64,000 nucleotides of DNA from an uncultured Opitutia bacterium (GCA_937136395.1 CAKZOI010000021.1:62001-126000); one strand, 5' to 3'; shown: positions 34,386 through 48,455, numbered from the stretch's first letter. Notes: generated by a model from the sequence alone, not told the origin. Numbers and translations: made by a program.

Positions 34386-36227
34386 ATGCTGGATTCCACT
34401 AAACGCCCTCTATTAATTGATCTGGATAAAATAGTCGCTCCGCCTTGGAATGTGCTAAATCCATTGATTAGTCGGCTTCTGTCGATTGGCCGCTTGAATG
34501 GCATCTATACTGAGGTGCATGAGCAGCTTACCGACAGTGAGTATGACCCTGACTTTTTCATGAAGACGCTGCGGGTTATGGGCGTGCAGTTCGAGGTGGA
34601 TACAGAGTCCTTTGAGCGTATCCCCAAGGAGGGACCACTTATTGTCATTGCGAATCACCCATTTGGAGGTGTGGACGGAGTTGTGCTTGGGGCTCTGCTG
34701 CAAAGTCTGCGCACAGATACGAAGCTAATGGGGAATTATCTCTTAGGCACGATGGAGGGTATACGCGGAAACATCATTGAAGTCGATCCCTTCGATACCG
34801 AAGCGTCAGCGCGTGCAAATCTTGCCGGTATGCGCGCGGCGATAAAGTGGTTGCGAAAGGGCGGGTGCCTTGGTGCCTTTCCAGCAGGCGAAGTCTCTAG
34901 CTTTAAGTGCAAGCCATGTTCAGTCGTTGATTCTAATTGGACAGATCATATCGTGGGTCTTGCGCAGCGCACAAAGTCACCAATTTTGCCCATTTATTTT
35001 GAAGGTAGAAACAGTCTATTATTTCAAGCGATGGGTTTGATACACCCACGCATGCGCACGGCGATGCTGGCCCGTGAGTTTTGCCGATCTCAGAATACGC
35101 AGATTAAGCTACGGGTAGGTAAGTTGATTCAGCCAGATCGTATAGATCGGTTTGAGACCAATCGTGCGGCCACGGAATATTTACGCTTAAAGACCTATTC
35201 ACTGCGTGATCAACAACTGTCAGAGAAAGCCCGCCGGAAATTACGTTTACCCTTCCGATCTTCTGGTGTGAAAGCGCTAGCGCCCTTGGCTCCTCAGCAA
35301 TTGAAGCATCATTTGCGCGCTGAGATCGAGGCCTTATCTGGAGATCAAATCTTGGTTGAGCATGGTGATCTAATTGTGTGTTGTGCAAAGGCTCAAGAAA
35401 TCCCGAAAATGCTATTGGAGATCGGTCGCTTACGGGAAGAGACTTTCCGGGCGGTTCAAGAGGGCACCGGCGAGGCGCGTGACCTCGATGAGTTTGATGA
35501 ATACTATTGGCACTTGTTTCTATGGAATCGTGCAGAGGATGAAATCGTCGGTGCTTACCGGATCGGACTTGCCGATGAAATTGTCCGAGAGCGAGGCAAG
35601 CAAGGGCTGTATACCGCAACTTTATTTAAGTATAGTAGTGAATTCTTAGAACGCCTGGGGCCAGGCGTAGAATTGGGGCGTTCATTTATCTGTGTGAAGT
35701 ATCAGCGTAAGCGTTCTTCACTCGCATTGATTTGGCGCGGTATTGGCGAATTTGTAACTCGGAATTCTAAATATAAGACTTTGTTTGGTCCTGTTAGTAT
35801 AACGGATGCCTATCATCGAATTTCAAAAGACCTGATGGTCCACTTTTTTCGTGAACACAATTTTGATGATGAAATGGCTCAACTTGTGAAGCCGCGTAAG
35901 GCACCCAAGTCGCCTAAAATGATGCGTGGAATTTCTCTGAAGAGTATCGGTGAATCGATTCAATCGGTGGACGCAGTTTCCGCGATCATTTCTGGTTTTG
36001 AAGATGACGAGAAAGGCATTCCCATTCTATTGAAGCACTACCTGAAGTTGAATGGGGTGCTTTTGAGTTTCAATGTCGACCCCGCTTTTAGCGATGTGAT
36101 TGATGGGTTAATTCTTGTCGATTTGACGAAGTCCGATCCTAAGTTGTTGCAGCGCTATTTTGGTAAGGAGTGCTACGCCACATTCGCAAAGAATCATGGC
36201 ATTCATGAAGAATATCAGGTTATATAA
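34386..36227 (+). CDS. Two-domain acyltransferase, OlsF-like (candidate ornithine lipid synthase)
   Basis: 613 residues. Domain 1 (about 60-290) is a lysophospholipid-type O-acyltransferase: ANHPFGGVDG at 89-98 (His91, Asp97, an H-x5-D spacing), GGCLGAFPAGEVS and SPILPIYFEG. Domain 2 (about 300-540) resembles the OlsB/hemolysin-like N-acyltransferase: LIVCCAKAQE, LREETFRAV, WNRAEDEIVGAYRIG, PGVELGRSFICVKYQRK. OlsF proteins fuse these two activities (O-acylation and N-acylation) to make ornithine lipids in one polypeptide. The product is inferred, not shown. It follows ydbL by 129 bp and precedes a nitrilase-superfamily gene by 6 bp. Confidence 0.65.
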   Translation: MLDSTKRPLLIDLDKIVAPPWNVLNPLISRLLSIGRLNGIYTEVHEQLTDSEYDPDFFMKTLRVMGVQFEVDTESFERIPKEGPLIVIANHPFGGVDGVVLGALLQSLRTDTKLMGNYLLGTMEGIRGNIIEVDPFDTEASARANLAGMRAAIKWLRKGGCLGAFPAGEVSSFKCKPCSVVDSNWTDHIVGLAQRTKSPILPIYFEGRNSLLFQAMGLIHPRMRTAMLAREFCRSQNTQIKLRVGKLIQPDRIDRFETNRAATEYLRLKTYSLRDQQLSEKARRKLRLPFRSSGVKALAPLAPQQLKHHLRAEIEALSGDQILVEHGDLIVCCAKAQEIPKMLLEIGRLREETFRAVQEGTGEARDLDEFDEYYWHLFLWNRAEDEIVGAYRIGLADEIVRERGKQGLYTATLFKYSSEFLERLGPGVELGRSFICVKYQRKRSSLALIWRGIGEFVTRNSKYKTLFGPVSITDAYHRISKDLMVHFFREHNFDDEMAQLVKPRKAPKSPKMMRGISLKSIGESIQSVDAVSAIISGFEDDEKGIPILLKHYLKLNGVLLSFNVDPAFSDVIDGLILVDLTKSDPKLLQRYFGKECYATFAKNHGIHEEYQVI

Positions 36228-36233
36228 TTGTAT

Positions 36234-37025
36234 ATGAAGATAGCGCTAGCACAGATGTCGGTCGCACGCGGTGAGCTTGCTTTGAACCTTGCGAAAATCG
36301 CAGGTTTTGTTGCGGAGGCAAAATCATCTGAGGCAGAGGTGATTTTCTTTCCTGAGATGTGCACTACTGGTTTTGATTGGACGAAGAATCGAACGATGTT
36401 GAATGAGGCGTCTGAAACGATTGACCACCTACAGGGTTTGGCGAGAGACGCTGGAATAGCTCTGTGTGGATCGTTTTTGGAAAAGACCGAGCAAGGAGGT
36501 GCTGCCAATACGCTTTATTATATCGAAGCCAATGGGACGATTGCCGCGAAATACCGCAAGGCACATTTGTTTTCCTTGTTTCACGAAGACGAGCATGTCG
36601 AGGCTGGCCAATCAATCGAAGTTGCAAATACCCGTGTCGGTAAAATCGGATTATCGATTTGTTATGACCTTCGTTTCCCTGAACTTTTTCGGAAGTGCGC
36701 TTTAGCAGGAGCTGAACTGCAGGTATTACCCGCCGCATTTCCACATCCGCGCCTCGCACATTGGCAGACTTTGATTCGGGCGCGAGCGATTGAAAACCAG
36801 TCGTTCTTTATTGCAGTCAATCAGAGTGGTTTTGAGGGACACGGATCGGATGTTGGCCAGACGCAATACTTCGGACATTCCATGGTCGTCAACCCGTGGG
36901 GAGAAACCCTATATGTGGCCGACGAATCTGAATGTTTAGGTCTCGTGCAAATTGATATCGCTGAAGTGCCAGCTACCAGGGATCAGTTGACCGCATTAGC
37001 GGACCGTCGCCCCGAGCTCTATTAG
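36234..37025 (+). CDS. Carbon-nitrogen hydrolase (nitrilase superfamily, omega-amidase-like)
   Basis: 263 residues from the ATG at 36234 (a TTG two codons upstream is possible). The catalytic triad is visible: Glu41 (FFPEMCTTGF), Lys109 (KYRKAHLF) and Cys143 (SICYDLRFPELFR). The motif order and RARAIENQSFFIAVN point to the omega-amidase/YafV branch, which hydrolyses alpha-ketoglutaramate or related amides. Cytosolic. It starts just after the acyltransferase stop, so co-transcription is likely. Confidence 0.8.
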   Translation: MKIALAQMSVARGELALNLAKIAGFVAEAKSSEAEVIFFPEMCTTGFDWTKNRTMLNEASETIDHLQGLARDAGIALCGSFLEKTEQGGAANTLYYIEANGTIAAKYRKAHLFSLFHEDEHVEAGQSIEVANTRVGKIGLSICYDLRFPELFRKCALAGAELQVLPAAFPHPRLAHWQTLIRARAIENQSFFIAVNQSGFEGHGSDVGQTQYFGHSMVVNPWGETLYVADESECLGLVQIDIAEVPATRDQLTALADRRPELY

Positions 37026-37032
37026 TCTCAGT

Positions 37033-37695
37033 CTACTGCTTGCAGACTGTTTTGATGAATTCTGAACGGTCTTCTGCCTTATAAAAAGCGGTGCCAGCAA
37101 CCAGTGTATCCACTCCAAGTTCCGTGCAGCGACCTGCGGTGTTGAGGTCGATGCCTCCATCGACTTGAAGGCGATAATTTAAGTCAAGTTCATCGCGCCA
37201 CTTTGCAAAAGTTTCTATTTTAGGGAGCACGTCTTCGCGAAAGCTCTGACCGCCAAAGCCAGGTTGCACGGTCATGAGTAAGATGATGTCGCAGTCTTCA
37301 AGAAACGGCTTGGCGTCTTCAGCTGGTGTGCTGGGGTTGAGCACTACGCCGCATTTACAGCCTTTGCTTTTAATGTAAGCGAGCGTCTCGGCGACAGGAT
37401 AGTCGGGCTCAACGTGAATCGTGATTTGTTCGGCGCCTGCATCGAGAAACGCGTCGATGTATTTATCAGGGTTATCAAGCATCAAGTGCACGTCGAAGAA
37501 GAGTTCGGAATATCCTCGAAGCGCTTTAATTGTTTGTGGACCAAAGGAGAGGTTGGGCACGAAATGACCATCCATAATATCTAAGTGCACCCAGCTCAGG
37601 CCCGCATCGGCAATCTCTTGAATACTCGACTTTAGATCAGCGTGGTCGCCTGCGAGGAGTGAAGGTGCTAGGATGATTTCGTGTGTAGTTCCCAT
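37033..37695 (-). CDS. rpe: Ribulose-phosphate 3-epimerase
   Basis: 220-residue TIM barrel. APSLLAGDHADL, HLDIMDGHFVPNLSFGP, DVHLMLDNPDKYI, TVQPGFGGQSF and VDGGIDLNTAGRC are the family blocks and carry the metal-binding His and Asp residues. It interconverts ribulose 5-phosphate and xylulose 5-phosphate in the pentose phosphate pathway, the same pathway as transketolase at 56469. It converges on the nitrilase-superfamily gene. Confidence 0.95.
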   Translation of the reverse strand: MGTTHEIILAPSLLAGDHADLKSSIQEIADAGLSWVHLDIMDGHFVPNLSFGPQTIKALRGYSELFFDVHLMLDNPDKYIDAFLDAGAEQITIHVEPDYPVAETLAYIKSKGCKCGVVLNPSTPAEDAKPFLEDCDIILLMTVQPGFGGQSFREDVLPKIETFAKWRDELDLNYRLQVDGGIDLNTAGRCTELGVDTLVAGTAFYKAEDRSEFIKTVCKQ

Positions 37696-37784
37696 ACGCT
37701 AGTTTTTGTTTTGAAAACAAAAACTGCAAGAACACCTTGTCTCTAGATGGGTTTTTCTTGTCGGTGCTTGGTCGGTGCTCATTA

Positions 37785-38777
37785 ATGAGCGTCATGTTTG
37801 AATCATTCGAAGCAAAAAAAAGCTGTTGTGCCCCAAAACGTGCCACGGACGAGAACTTGGCTTCAGTGAAACTTCCTGAGATACGTTCAGAGGGGGCGGA
37901 AACTTCCACAGAAGGAATGATTCGTTTAGATGGAGGCTCCTTTCAAATGGGTTATGAAGGACCAGAAGCATGGGAAGCAGATGGTGAAGGGCCTGTCCGC
38001 GAGGTGAAGCTTTCTCCTTTTTGGTTAGATATGACGGCGGTGACTAACGCACAATTTAAAGACTTTGTGGATGCAACAGATTACCAGACGGAGTCCGAGC
38101 GTTTCGGTTGGTCATATGTCTTTATCGGCCAATTATCAGCTTCAAAGCAGCGTAAGCTACGCGAAACACAAACGGTGCAAGGCTTGCAATGGTGGTATGC
38201 CATCGAAGGAGCTTGTTGGAAGAAGCCGGAAGGCACGGGGTCTCATATCAAAAAACGTATGGACCACCCAGTGGTGAGTGTCTCTTGGAACGATGCGGTC
38301 GCGTATGCAAAATGGTTGGGCAAGCGATTGCCTACCGAAGCTGAATGGGAGTATGCGGCTCGTGGTCCTTCACAACAAACGATGTATCCGTGGGGTGACG
38401 AACTTGAACCAAGAGGCAAGCATCGATGCAATGTCTGGCAGGGCGATTTTCCCCACACGAATTCCGCTGCAGATGGTTATGCATGGACAGCACCTGCACA
38501 ATCGTTTCGTAAGATGGATTGGGGCTTTTATAACATGATTGGAAATGTGTGGGAGTGGTGTGCCGATTGGTTTAGTCCGACATGGCATGCTACCGAGTCG
38601 GATGTGACTCGAATCAACCCTCAAGGGCCGACGAGTGGAGATACTCGAGTGATGAAAGGCGGCTCATTTTTGTGCCATGACAGTTACTGTAATCGATACC
38701 GCTTAGGTGCACGCACTGCAAATACTCCTGACTCAGCGACGACAAATGTCGGCTTTCGTTGTGCGATGGATCTTTAG
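37785..38777 (+). CDS. Formylglycine-generating enzyme (sulfatase-modifying factor)
   Basis: 330 residues from the ATG at 37785. FGE-sulfatase domain from about 45 to the end: [46 protein letters not shown] and the C-terminal [15 protein letters not shown]. Cys297 and Cys302 match the copper/catalytic pair of true FGE, not the FGE-like proteins that lack it. FGE oxidises the CxPxR Cys of type I sulfatases to formylglycine using O2. The [12 protein letters not shown] stretch near the start is also typical of bacterial FGEs. No sulfatase is in the window; Opitutia often encode many. Confidence 0.85.
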   Translation: MSVMFESFEAKKSCCAPKRATDENLASVKLPEIRSEGAETSTEGMIRLDGGSFQMGYEGPEAWEADGEGPVREVKLSPFWLDMTAVTNAQFKDFVDATDYQTESERFGWSYVFIGQLSASKQRKLRETQTVQGLQWWYAIEGACWKKPEGTGSHIKKRMDHPVVSVSWNDAVAYAKWLGKRLPTEAEWEYAARGPSQQTMYPWGDELEPRGKHRCNVWQGDFPHTNSAADGYAWTAPAQSFRKMDWGFYNMIGNVWEWCADWFSPTWHATESDVTRINPQGPTSGDTRVMKGGSFLCHDSYCNRYRLGARTANTPDSATTNVGFRCAMDL

Positions 38778-39454
38778 TAAGTGTCGAGCACTTCTGGGTA
38801 AATCTGTCCTGTTGGACTGATTTTAAATAGGGTGATTTGCCCCTCTTTCAAGCGGCTATAGATCGCATTACCAAAGATAGCAGTGATGCCGTATTGGCTC
38901 AGTTGCTGAGGGTCGTTGGCCAATTTCCAAATCGCTTCCCAAAAGAGGTCACTATCTTTCATGCGAAGTGATTTCGTAATTGAATGGTAGCGCTCTGGGG
39001 CCTCGCCGGGGAGTTCGATGAGCTCTCCGCTCGCGGGGCTGCTGCCTTCGCCGTAAATACGACGCCATAGATAGAGGGAGCGCCCCTTACCGTCTTGCAC
39101 ATATTGATTGTTAAATTTAACGATGAGGGCATCAAAATGAATAATGTCACCCGCAACTGTAAACAGTTGCTCAGATACGATTTCCTTTGGTTTGCCCGCG
39201 GCTGTTTGGACGAATCGAACGGTGCTTTGGAGCTGTCCTAAACTATCGCGTGTTTGAGATTGTAGCGTTGCGTAGCCGATTTGCTCTTCGGCGGTTAGAT
39301 TTTTGATCGCTTTATTGAGTTCGTGGTTCTCCGTAAGTAGCGAATGGATGGTTGAACTCGATAGGTAAAAGCTTACGCCAAGTATGGCTGCAGTTAGAAT
39401 GGTTGCAGCCGCAAGTAGTTTTGCCGTAACTTTACCTGAGTGGTCTTGCTTCAT
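38774..39454 (-). CDS. Membrane-anchored protein of unknown function
   Basis: 226 residues from the ATG at 39454; the 30 upstream in-frame residues do not look coding. A membrane segment (about 10-35, [20 protein letters not shown]) is followed by a short coiled-coil region (about 38-75) and a soluble domain with no motif I recognise ([30 protein letters not shown]). Both its neighbours read on the plus strand. Its stop codon overlaps that of the FGE gene, so the two converge. A link to FGE is not implied. Confidence 0.6.
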   Translation of the reverse strand: MKQDHSGKVTAKLLAAATILTAAILGVSFYLSSSTIHSLLTENHELNKAIKNLTAEEQIGYATLQSQTRDSLGQLQSTVRFVQTAAGKPKEIVSEQLFTVAGDIIHFDALIVKFNNQYVQDGKGRSLYLWRRIYGEGSSPASGELIELPGEAPERYHSITKSLRMKDSDLFWEAIWKLANDPQQLSQYGITAIFGNAIYSRLKEGQITLFKISPTGQIYPEVLDTY

Positions 39455-39528
39455 GTGGATATCAATGACTGATAAAAACTCGAAATACAATTGAGATTCT
39501 TCAACAAGTGAGAAACCTTTTCCCCTGC

Positions 39529-40758
39529 ATGAGTCATCAACCATTTGATTTTGCCCAAGTTCGGGCTGATTTTCCTATTCTCGCAACTGAAGTGCGCGGT
39601 AAGCCGTTGACGTATCTGGACAACGCCGCCACAGGGCAGAAGCCGCAGGTGGTGATTGATGCGATTGAGCGCTACTACGCTGCGGAGAATTCAAATATCC
39701 ATCGAGGCGTGCATTATCTCAGTGAGCGTGCGACAGATGCGTATGAGGCGGCGCGAGCAAAAGTTGCTGGCTTTATAGGCATTGAGGATTCTGATGAGAT
39801 TATTTTCACGCGCGGCACGACTGAGAGTATCAACTTGGTCGCCCATGGTTTTGTCGAAACCATTTTACTTGAAGGCGACGAGATCTTGATCAGTCACATG
39901 GAGCACCATGCCAATATAGTGCCATGGCAGATTGCTGCCGAAAAGACGGGTGCTATTTTAAAAGTTGTGCCAGTGGGCGATGACGGTGTTCTCGATATAG
40001 ATGCCTTTGATCAAATGCTTTCAGGAAAAACCAAGCTTGTCGCGATCACGCATATATCCAATGCGCTCGGCACGATCAATCCAGTTGAGAGCATTATTGA
40101 AAAAGCCCACGCCCAAGGCGTCCCAGTGCTGATCGATGGCGCACAATCAACACCGCACATGGAAGTGGATGTGGCAGCTTTAGGTTGCGATTTCTTTGTT
40201 TTTTCAGGGCATAAGGTATTTGGACCAACTGGGATTGGAGTGCTCTGGGGGAAACGCGAATGGCTAGAGCGTTTACCGCCGTATCAAAGTGGTGGTGATA
40301 TGATCGAGAAAGTTGATTTTGAAGGCACTACCTACAAAGGCATTCCTGGTAAATTTGAAGCAGGCACGCCGCATATTGCAGGCGTGATTGGTCTAGCGGC
40401 AGCTGTGGACTATTTACAATCGATTGATCGAGTAGGCGCGCTGCAGCACGAGACGGCATTGCTGAAAGCCGCTACGGAGAAGTTAAGCGCTATCGACGGC
40501 ATGCGCTTTATTGGCACGGCTGCGCGGAAGGCGTCGGTGATTTCGTTTTTGATCAATGACATTCATCCGCATGATATCGGCACGTTTCTAGATGCCGATG
40601 GTGTGGCGATTCGTGCGGGGCATCATTGCACACAGCCATTGTTGAAGCGTTTTGGTGTGCCCGCTACGGCGAGAGCGTCGTTTGCATTTTATAATGATTT
40701 CGACGATGTTGATCGACTCGTCAATGCCGTGCAAAAGATGCAACGCTTTTTCGGTTAA
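39529..40758 (+). CDS. sufS: SufS-type cysteine desulfurase
   Basis: 409 residues from the ATG at 39529. PLP-binding Lys229 in [10 protein letters not shown], substrate-binding and fold blocks [25 protein letters not shown] and [14 protein letters not shown], and the active Cys367 in [11 protein letters not shown]. This is the SufS (group II) form. It moves cysteine sulfur to SufU, the next gene, 6 bp downstream, for iron-sulfur cluster assembly. Confidence 0.95.
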   Translation: MSHQPFDFAQVRADFPILATEVRGKPLTYLDNAATGQKPQVVIDAIERYYAAENSNIHRGVHYLSERATDAYEAARAKVAGFIGIEDSDEIIFTRGTTESINLVAHGFVETILLEGDEILISHMEHHANIVPWQIAAEKTGAILKVVPVGDDGVLDIDAFDQMLSGKTKLVAITHISNALGTINPVESIIEKAHAQGVPVLIDGAQSTPHMEVDVAALGCDFFVFSGHKVFGPTGIGVLWGKREWLERLPPYQSGGDMIEKVDFEGTTYKGIPGKFEAGTPHIAGVIGLAAAVDYLQSIDRVGALQHETALLKAATEKLSAIDGMRFIGTAARKASVISFLINDIHPHDIGTFLDADGVAIRAGHHCTQPLLKRFGVPATARASFAFYNDFDDVDRLVNAVQKMQRFFG

Positions 40759-40764
40759 TCGGTG

Positions 40765-41193
40765 ATGAGCGATTCACTACAAGACCTCTACCAAGAGATC
40801 ATCCTGAATCACAATAAGCATCCGCGTCAGTATGGTGCACTGGTAGACTATACGCATACGGCAGAAGGGTATAATCCGCTTTGTGGCGATAAGCTCAATA
40901 TATATGTGAAGCTTGATGGCGATGAGATCGAAGCTATTCAATTTGAAGCGGCGAGTTGTGCGATTTGTAAAGCCTCAGCGTCAATGATGATGGAAGCTTT
41001 GCAAGGGCAGACTCTGGAGGCCGCACAGGCACAAAATACCCGAGTTAATCAATTGCTCACTACCGACGTCGAAGCGGACATGGAGGCTGATGGCGAGTTG
41101 GCATCCTTGGTGGGCGTGCGAAAATTCCCTGCACGAGTCAAATGTGCGACATTGCCGTGGCACACTTTCGAGTCTGCGTTGAAAGAGAAATAG
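40765..41193 (+). CDS. sufU: SufU-type iron-sulfur scaffold/sulfur relay
   Basis: 142 residues with the three conserved Cys and the Asp of SufU/Isc[20 protein letters not shown] and [16 protein letters not shown]. The insertion of about 20 residues between the second and third Cys region ([19 protein letters not shown]) is the SufU signature, as opposed to IscU. In Firmicutes SufU is a zinc-dependent sulfur acceptor for SufS. An ATG at 40765 follows a GTG; either could start it. Confidence 0.9.
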   Translation: MSDSLQDLYQEIILNHNKHPRQYGALVDYTHTAEGYNPLCGDKLNIYVKLDGDEIEAIQFEAASCAICKASASMMMEALQGQTLEAAQAQNTRVNQLLTTDVEADMEADGELASLVGVRKFPARVKCATLPWHTFESALKEK

Positions 41194-41239
41194 TCACTTT
41201 CGCTTGCGCTTAACGCTGACTGCTCAAATAGATAGCGCT

Positions 41240-42040
41240 ATGAAATTTTTGGATAGTCTCGAAAAGCGCTTAGGTCATTTGGCGATTCCAAATGTGGTGC
41301 TGATCTTAATCGTCGCCCAGTTGGTGATGTTTGCGGCCATTCTCGTCGGCCGTCTTGAATTTATCTCTCTGATTCTATTCCCGAAAGCGGTGATGGATGG
41401 TGAGTGGTGGCGTTTATTTTCGTTCACTATAGCGCCTCCTACAATTCCTACATCAATGCTTTCGGGGGTCTTTCTGGCTTTTTATTGGTATATTTTTTGG
41501 ATGATGAGTAGCGCCTTGGAGGAAGCATGGGGCGTCTTTCGTTTCAATCTGTTCTTATTTGTCGGCTTCCTATTTTCGATTGTTGGTGCCTTTTTTGGGC
41601 AATTTATTTCGCCGAGTGCGCTGATTTTTGTCTCCCCGTATTTCCTCTATTTGAGTGTGTTTTTCGCCTTTGCTACGTTGAATCCGAATATCCAGTTTTT
41701 GATTTTCTTCGTTATTCCTGTGAAGGTGAAATGGATCGCTTGGTTTGTCGCAGTGCTCACTGCGGTTTCATTCCTAGGGGCAGGTTCGATGGGGGAGCGC
41801 GTTGCCATACTTGCACCGATCTTAAACTACTTTCTTTTCTTTCGTGATGCGATGACCCAGGCTCTTCAAAGCCGCAAGCGTCGTGCAGAATTTGATAAGG
41901 AACGCCGAATGATTGCTGATCAAGCGCTGCATACATGCGAAACTTGCGGTGCCAGTGATCGCACGCACCCTGCGCGTGACTTTCGCTACAAGATGGTCGA
42001 TGGCAATGCCGTTTGTGTCTGCAGCGAATGTCGGGGCTAG
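41240..42040 (+). CDS. Rhomboid-fold membrane protein lacking catalytic Ser, with C-terminal zinc finger
   Basis: 266 residues from the ATG at 41240. Six hydrophobic helices (about 15-185) look like a rhomboid fold: DGEWWRLFSFTI and AWGVFRFNLFLFVGF match the family, but no GxSG or catalytic His is present, so it is a pseudoprotease or an unrelated scaffold. The tail holds a likely zinc ribbon, CETCG and CSECRG (about 234-265), after a charged helix. Function unknown. It follows sufU by 46 bp and may share its transcript. Confidence 0.65.
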   Translation: MKFLDSLEKRLGHLAIPNVVLILIVAQLVMFAAILVGRLEFISLILFPKAVMDGEWWRLFSFTIAPPTIPTSMLSGVFLAFYWYIFWMMSSALEEAWGVFRFNLFLFVGFLFSIVGAFFGQFISPSALIFVSPYFLYLSVFFAFATLNPNIQFLIFFVIPVKVKWIAWFVAVLTAVSFLGAGSMGERVAILAPILNYFLFFRDAMTQALQSRKRRAEFDKERRMIADQALHTCETCGASDRTHPARDFRYKMVDGNAVCVCSECRG

Positions 42041-42061
42041 ATTATACTTACGATACTTAGC

Positions 42062-42138
42062 CGTAGGGGCTTCATTTATGAAGACCGCCTAGCACAAAGG
42101 CCAAAAACACCGCGGGCTTCATAAATGAAGCCCCTACG
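42062..42138. repeat. REPIN-like paired palindrome, family A copy 2
   Basis: Two 27-base arms, each nearly palindromic (GGGGCTTCATTTATGAAG and its partner), are reverse complements with one mismatch around a 23-base core CTAGCACAAAGGCCAAAAAC plus ACC. The element at 19692 is a second copy in the opposite orientation. Confidence 0.75.
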
Positions 42139-42215
42139 TGCTCGTCTAAACGATTTCTACCAACAATAATCACACGATGGCGTGTGGCAATACGCTTGAG
42201 AACCTGTGGGGCGAT

Positions 42216-43622
42216 TTACGCGCTGTGGATCGAGTTTCCGTCCACCGCCATCGCAGCTTCCTTCATGGCTTCACTCATGGTTGGGTGTGCATGGATGGTG
42301 CGGGCGATGTCTTCGGCACTGCCACCGTATTCCATGTGAGTCACCGCTGCGGCGATGAGCTCAGAGGCGCCTTTGCCGATGATTTGGACGCCGAGCAATT
42401 TATCGCTGGATTTGTCGGCTATCACTTTCACGAAACCATCGGTGCCATCGGAAGCAATGGCACGACCATTGCCTGCAAAGTTGAATTTCCCTGTTTTGAT
42501 TGCGATACCCTGTTCTTTTGCAATCGCTTCAGTGATACCTACACTGGAGATTTCTGGCTCTGTGTAGATGACGTTTGGAATGACGTCATAATTCACGTGC
42601 CCAGCTTGTCCGGCGATGCGCTCGATACAGGCGACAGCCTCTTCTTCAGCTTTGTGTGCGAGCATTGGGCCAGGAATGACGTCGCCAATCGCGTAGATGC
42701 CTTCGGCAGATGTCTTGTAATGTGCGTCGACGGGGATGCGTCCTTTATCATCGAGAGTGATGGCCACTTTATCTAGGCCAAGACCTTCTGTGTAAGGCTT
42801 ACGGCCAACGGCAACGAGCACTTTATCGACTTCAAATTCAAGTGCCTTATCGCCTTTTTCTGCGGTAAGGACGTGCTTGCCTTTGGACTTTTTGAGACCT
42901 GTGACTTTCGTATTCAGGTGGAAGTTGAGCCCCTGCTTTTTGAAAATACGCTCAGCCATTTTGGATACGTCCTTATCGAAGGTTGGCGCGATGGCTGGTA
43001 GAAACTCGATAACATCGACTTGCGAACCGAGGCGCGCCCATACGGATCCCAGTTCTAGACCGATAGCACCTGCGCCGACGACGGCGAGCTTCTCAGGCAC
43101 TTTATCAAATGCGATCGCCTGATCACTGCTGACAATGGTTTCCCCGTCGAATTTGAGGAAGGGGAGTTCAATGGTGGATGAACCAGTCGCGAGAACGATA
43201 TGTTTGCCGCTTATGTCGATGTTTTGACCAGTTGCGCGCACGCTTACTTTGTCGCCTCCAGCTAAGGAACCAAGGCCGCTAAAGACCTTGATTTTATTCG
43301 CCTTCATCAAGTGCTTCACACCGTTGCGTAGCTGGTCGACGGTCTTGCTCTTTTTGGCCATCAATTTCTCGATGCTGATCGATAGATTAGTCAAATCAAT
43401 GCCATGATCTGCCGCGCCGTGTCTGGCGAAGTGATACATCTCGGTTGAGTGGAGTAATGCCTTACTTGGGATACAACCGACGTTTAGGCAAGTGCCACCG
43501 AGATTCTCATCCTTTTCGACGATGGCCGTTTTGAGTCCCAGTTGAGCGCCGCGGATGGCAGCTACATAACCACCAGGGCCTGAGCCGATGATGATGAGAT
43601 CGAAGTTGTTTTCTTCTGACAT
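42216..43622 (-). CDS. lpdA: Dihydrolipoyl dehydrogenase (E3)
   Basis: 468 residues. FAD site [20 protein letters not shown] near 10-29; redox disulfide Cys45 and Cys50 in [16 protein letters not shown]-binding [20 protein letters not shown]; and the C-terminal His-Glu pair in [11 protein letters not shown]. It reoxidises the lipoyl group of E2 and passes electrons to NAD. Third gene of the sucA-sucB-lpdA set. Confidence 0.95.
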   Translation of the reverse strand: MSEENNFDLIIIGSGPGGYVAAIRGAQLGLKTAIVEKDENLGGTCLNVGCIPSKALLHSTEMYHFARHGAADHGIDLTNLSISIEKLMAKKSKTVDQLRNGVKHLMKANKIKVFSGLGSLAGGDKVSVRATGQNIDISGKHIVLATGSSTIELPFLKFDGETIVSSDQAIAFDKVPEKLAVVGAGAIGLELGSVWARLGSQVDVIEFLPAIAPTFDKDVSKMAERIFKKQGLNFHLNTKVTGLKKSKGKHVLTAEKGDKALEFEVDKVLVAVGRKPYTEGLGLDKVAITLDDKGRIPVDAHYKTSAEGIYAIGDVIPGPMLAHKAEEEAVACIERIAGQAGHVNYDVIPNVIYTEPEISSVGITEAIAKEQGIAIKTGKFNFAGNGRAIASDGTDGFVKVIADKSSDKLLGVQIIGKGASELIAAAVTHMEYGGSAEDIARTIHAHPTMSEAMKEAAMAVDGNSIHSA

Positions 43623-43661
43623 AGGAAAAATGGCTAATAGCTAATGAGTAATGGCTAAATG

Positions 43662-44915
<1,254 letters not shown>

Positions 44916-44954
44916 TATTATACAAAATTTGAGGGAAATGTGTCGTTTTGGAAT

Positions 44955-47687
<2,733 letters not shown>

Positions 47688-47847
47688 AGCGATATGTATT
47701 GGGTAATTTTGAAGGCTTACAACATGCATCGTTGTATTAGTCATACAAATCTTAAAGGTATGTATTTGCTGTTATTCGAAATGCTAATATTAGGATTTGT
47801 AAGTTAAGGACTTGCGATGACTTCGAGCCTGTTTTGACTGTCCCATC

Positions 47848-48060
47848 ATGGATCGTGAACAAATTAGAGTGGACTTGGAGAAAGTCGCGCAAAAGCAAGC
47901 GCTCAGTGCGGAAGAGACCATGGCGGATGTGCTTGGTCGCTTAGATTCGGTCGCTAAACAGGGGGGGATCCCCGAGCGCCTAAAGCACTATCTTTCACAG
48001 CGTAGCTATCTGAAGGCCTTGGAGTGGTTGGATCACCCGGAAACCCCGCACTATGTATGA
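47848..48060 (+). CDS. Small conserved-looking hypothetical protein
   Basis: 70 residues, mostly helical and charged (MDREQIRVDLEKVAQKQALS, SQRSYLKALEWLDHPETPHY). No family is recognised. It overlaps the SUI1 gene by 4 bases (ATGA), so the two are translationally coupled, which supports it as real. Confidence 0.55.
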   Translation: MDREQIRVDLEKVAQKQALSAEETMADVLGRLDSVAKQGGIPERLKHYLSQRSYLKALEWLDHPETPHYV

Positions 48061-48455
48061 GTCAGCGTAAATCATCAAAAATTGTCACAGATGGAAAGGG
48101 CGCCGATTTTGGAAGTAATCCATTCGGAGGGCTTGACCTCGGCGGACTCCCGGAAGCGCCAAAGAAACCTTCAACGATTCACAAGCCTAAGAAGGCAAAG
48201 TCGACTTCGAAAGGGCGTGTCGAGGTGCGGCGTGAAAAAGCTGGTAGAGGAGGCAAGACAGTCACAACGCTTAAGGAATTTGCCTCAAGTATACCGCTTG
48301 CGGAGCTCGAAAAGCTTACGTTTGAATTGAAGAAAACGTGTGCCTGTGGCGGCACCTTGAAAGGGCGTGTGGTCGAGTTGCAAGGCGATGTCTGCGATCG
48401 AGTGATGCAGGAGCTTGAAACGCGCAATTTTCGCCCCGTTCGATCTGGAGGATGA
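48057..48455 (+). CDS. SUI1/eIF1 (YciH-like) translation factor
   Basis: 132 residues from the ATG at 48057. The SUI1 domain occupies about 60-132: GRVEVRREKAGRGGKTVTTL, LTFELKKTCACGGTLKGRVV, ELQGDVCDRVMQELETRNF. The first ~55 residues are a Pro/Lys-rich tail with NPFGGLDLGG. Bacterial YciH proteins affect start-codon and initiator-tRNA fidelity in a non-essential way. Coupled to the preceding 70-residue gene. Confidence 0.8.
   Translation: MSQRKSSKIVTDGKGADFGSNPFGGLDLGGLPEAPKKPSTIHKPKKAKSTSKGRVEVRREKAGRGGKTVTTLKEFASSIPLAELEKLTFELKKTCACGGTLKGRVVELQGDVCDRVMQELETRNFRPVRSGG

Noticed and set aside
42177-42776. 199-codon plus-strand frame
   Set aside because: It is antisense to lpdA and rich in Cys/His/Phe with no family pattern.
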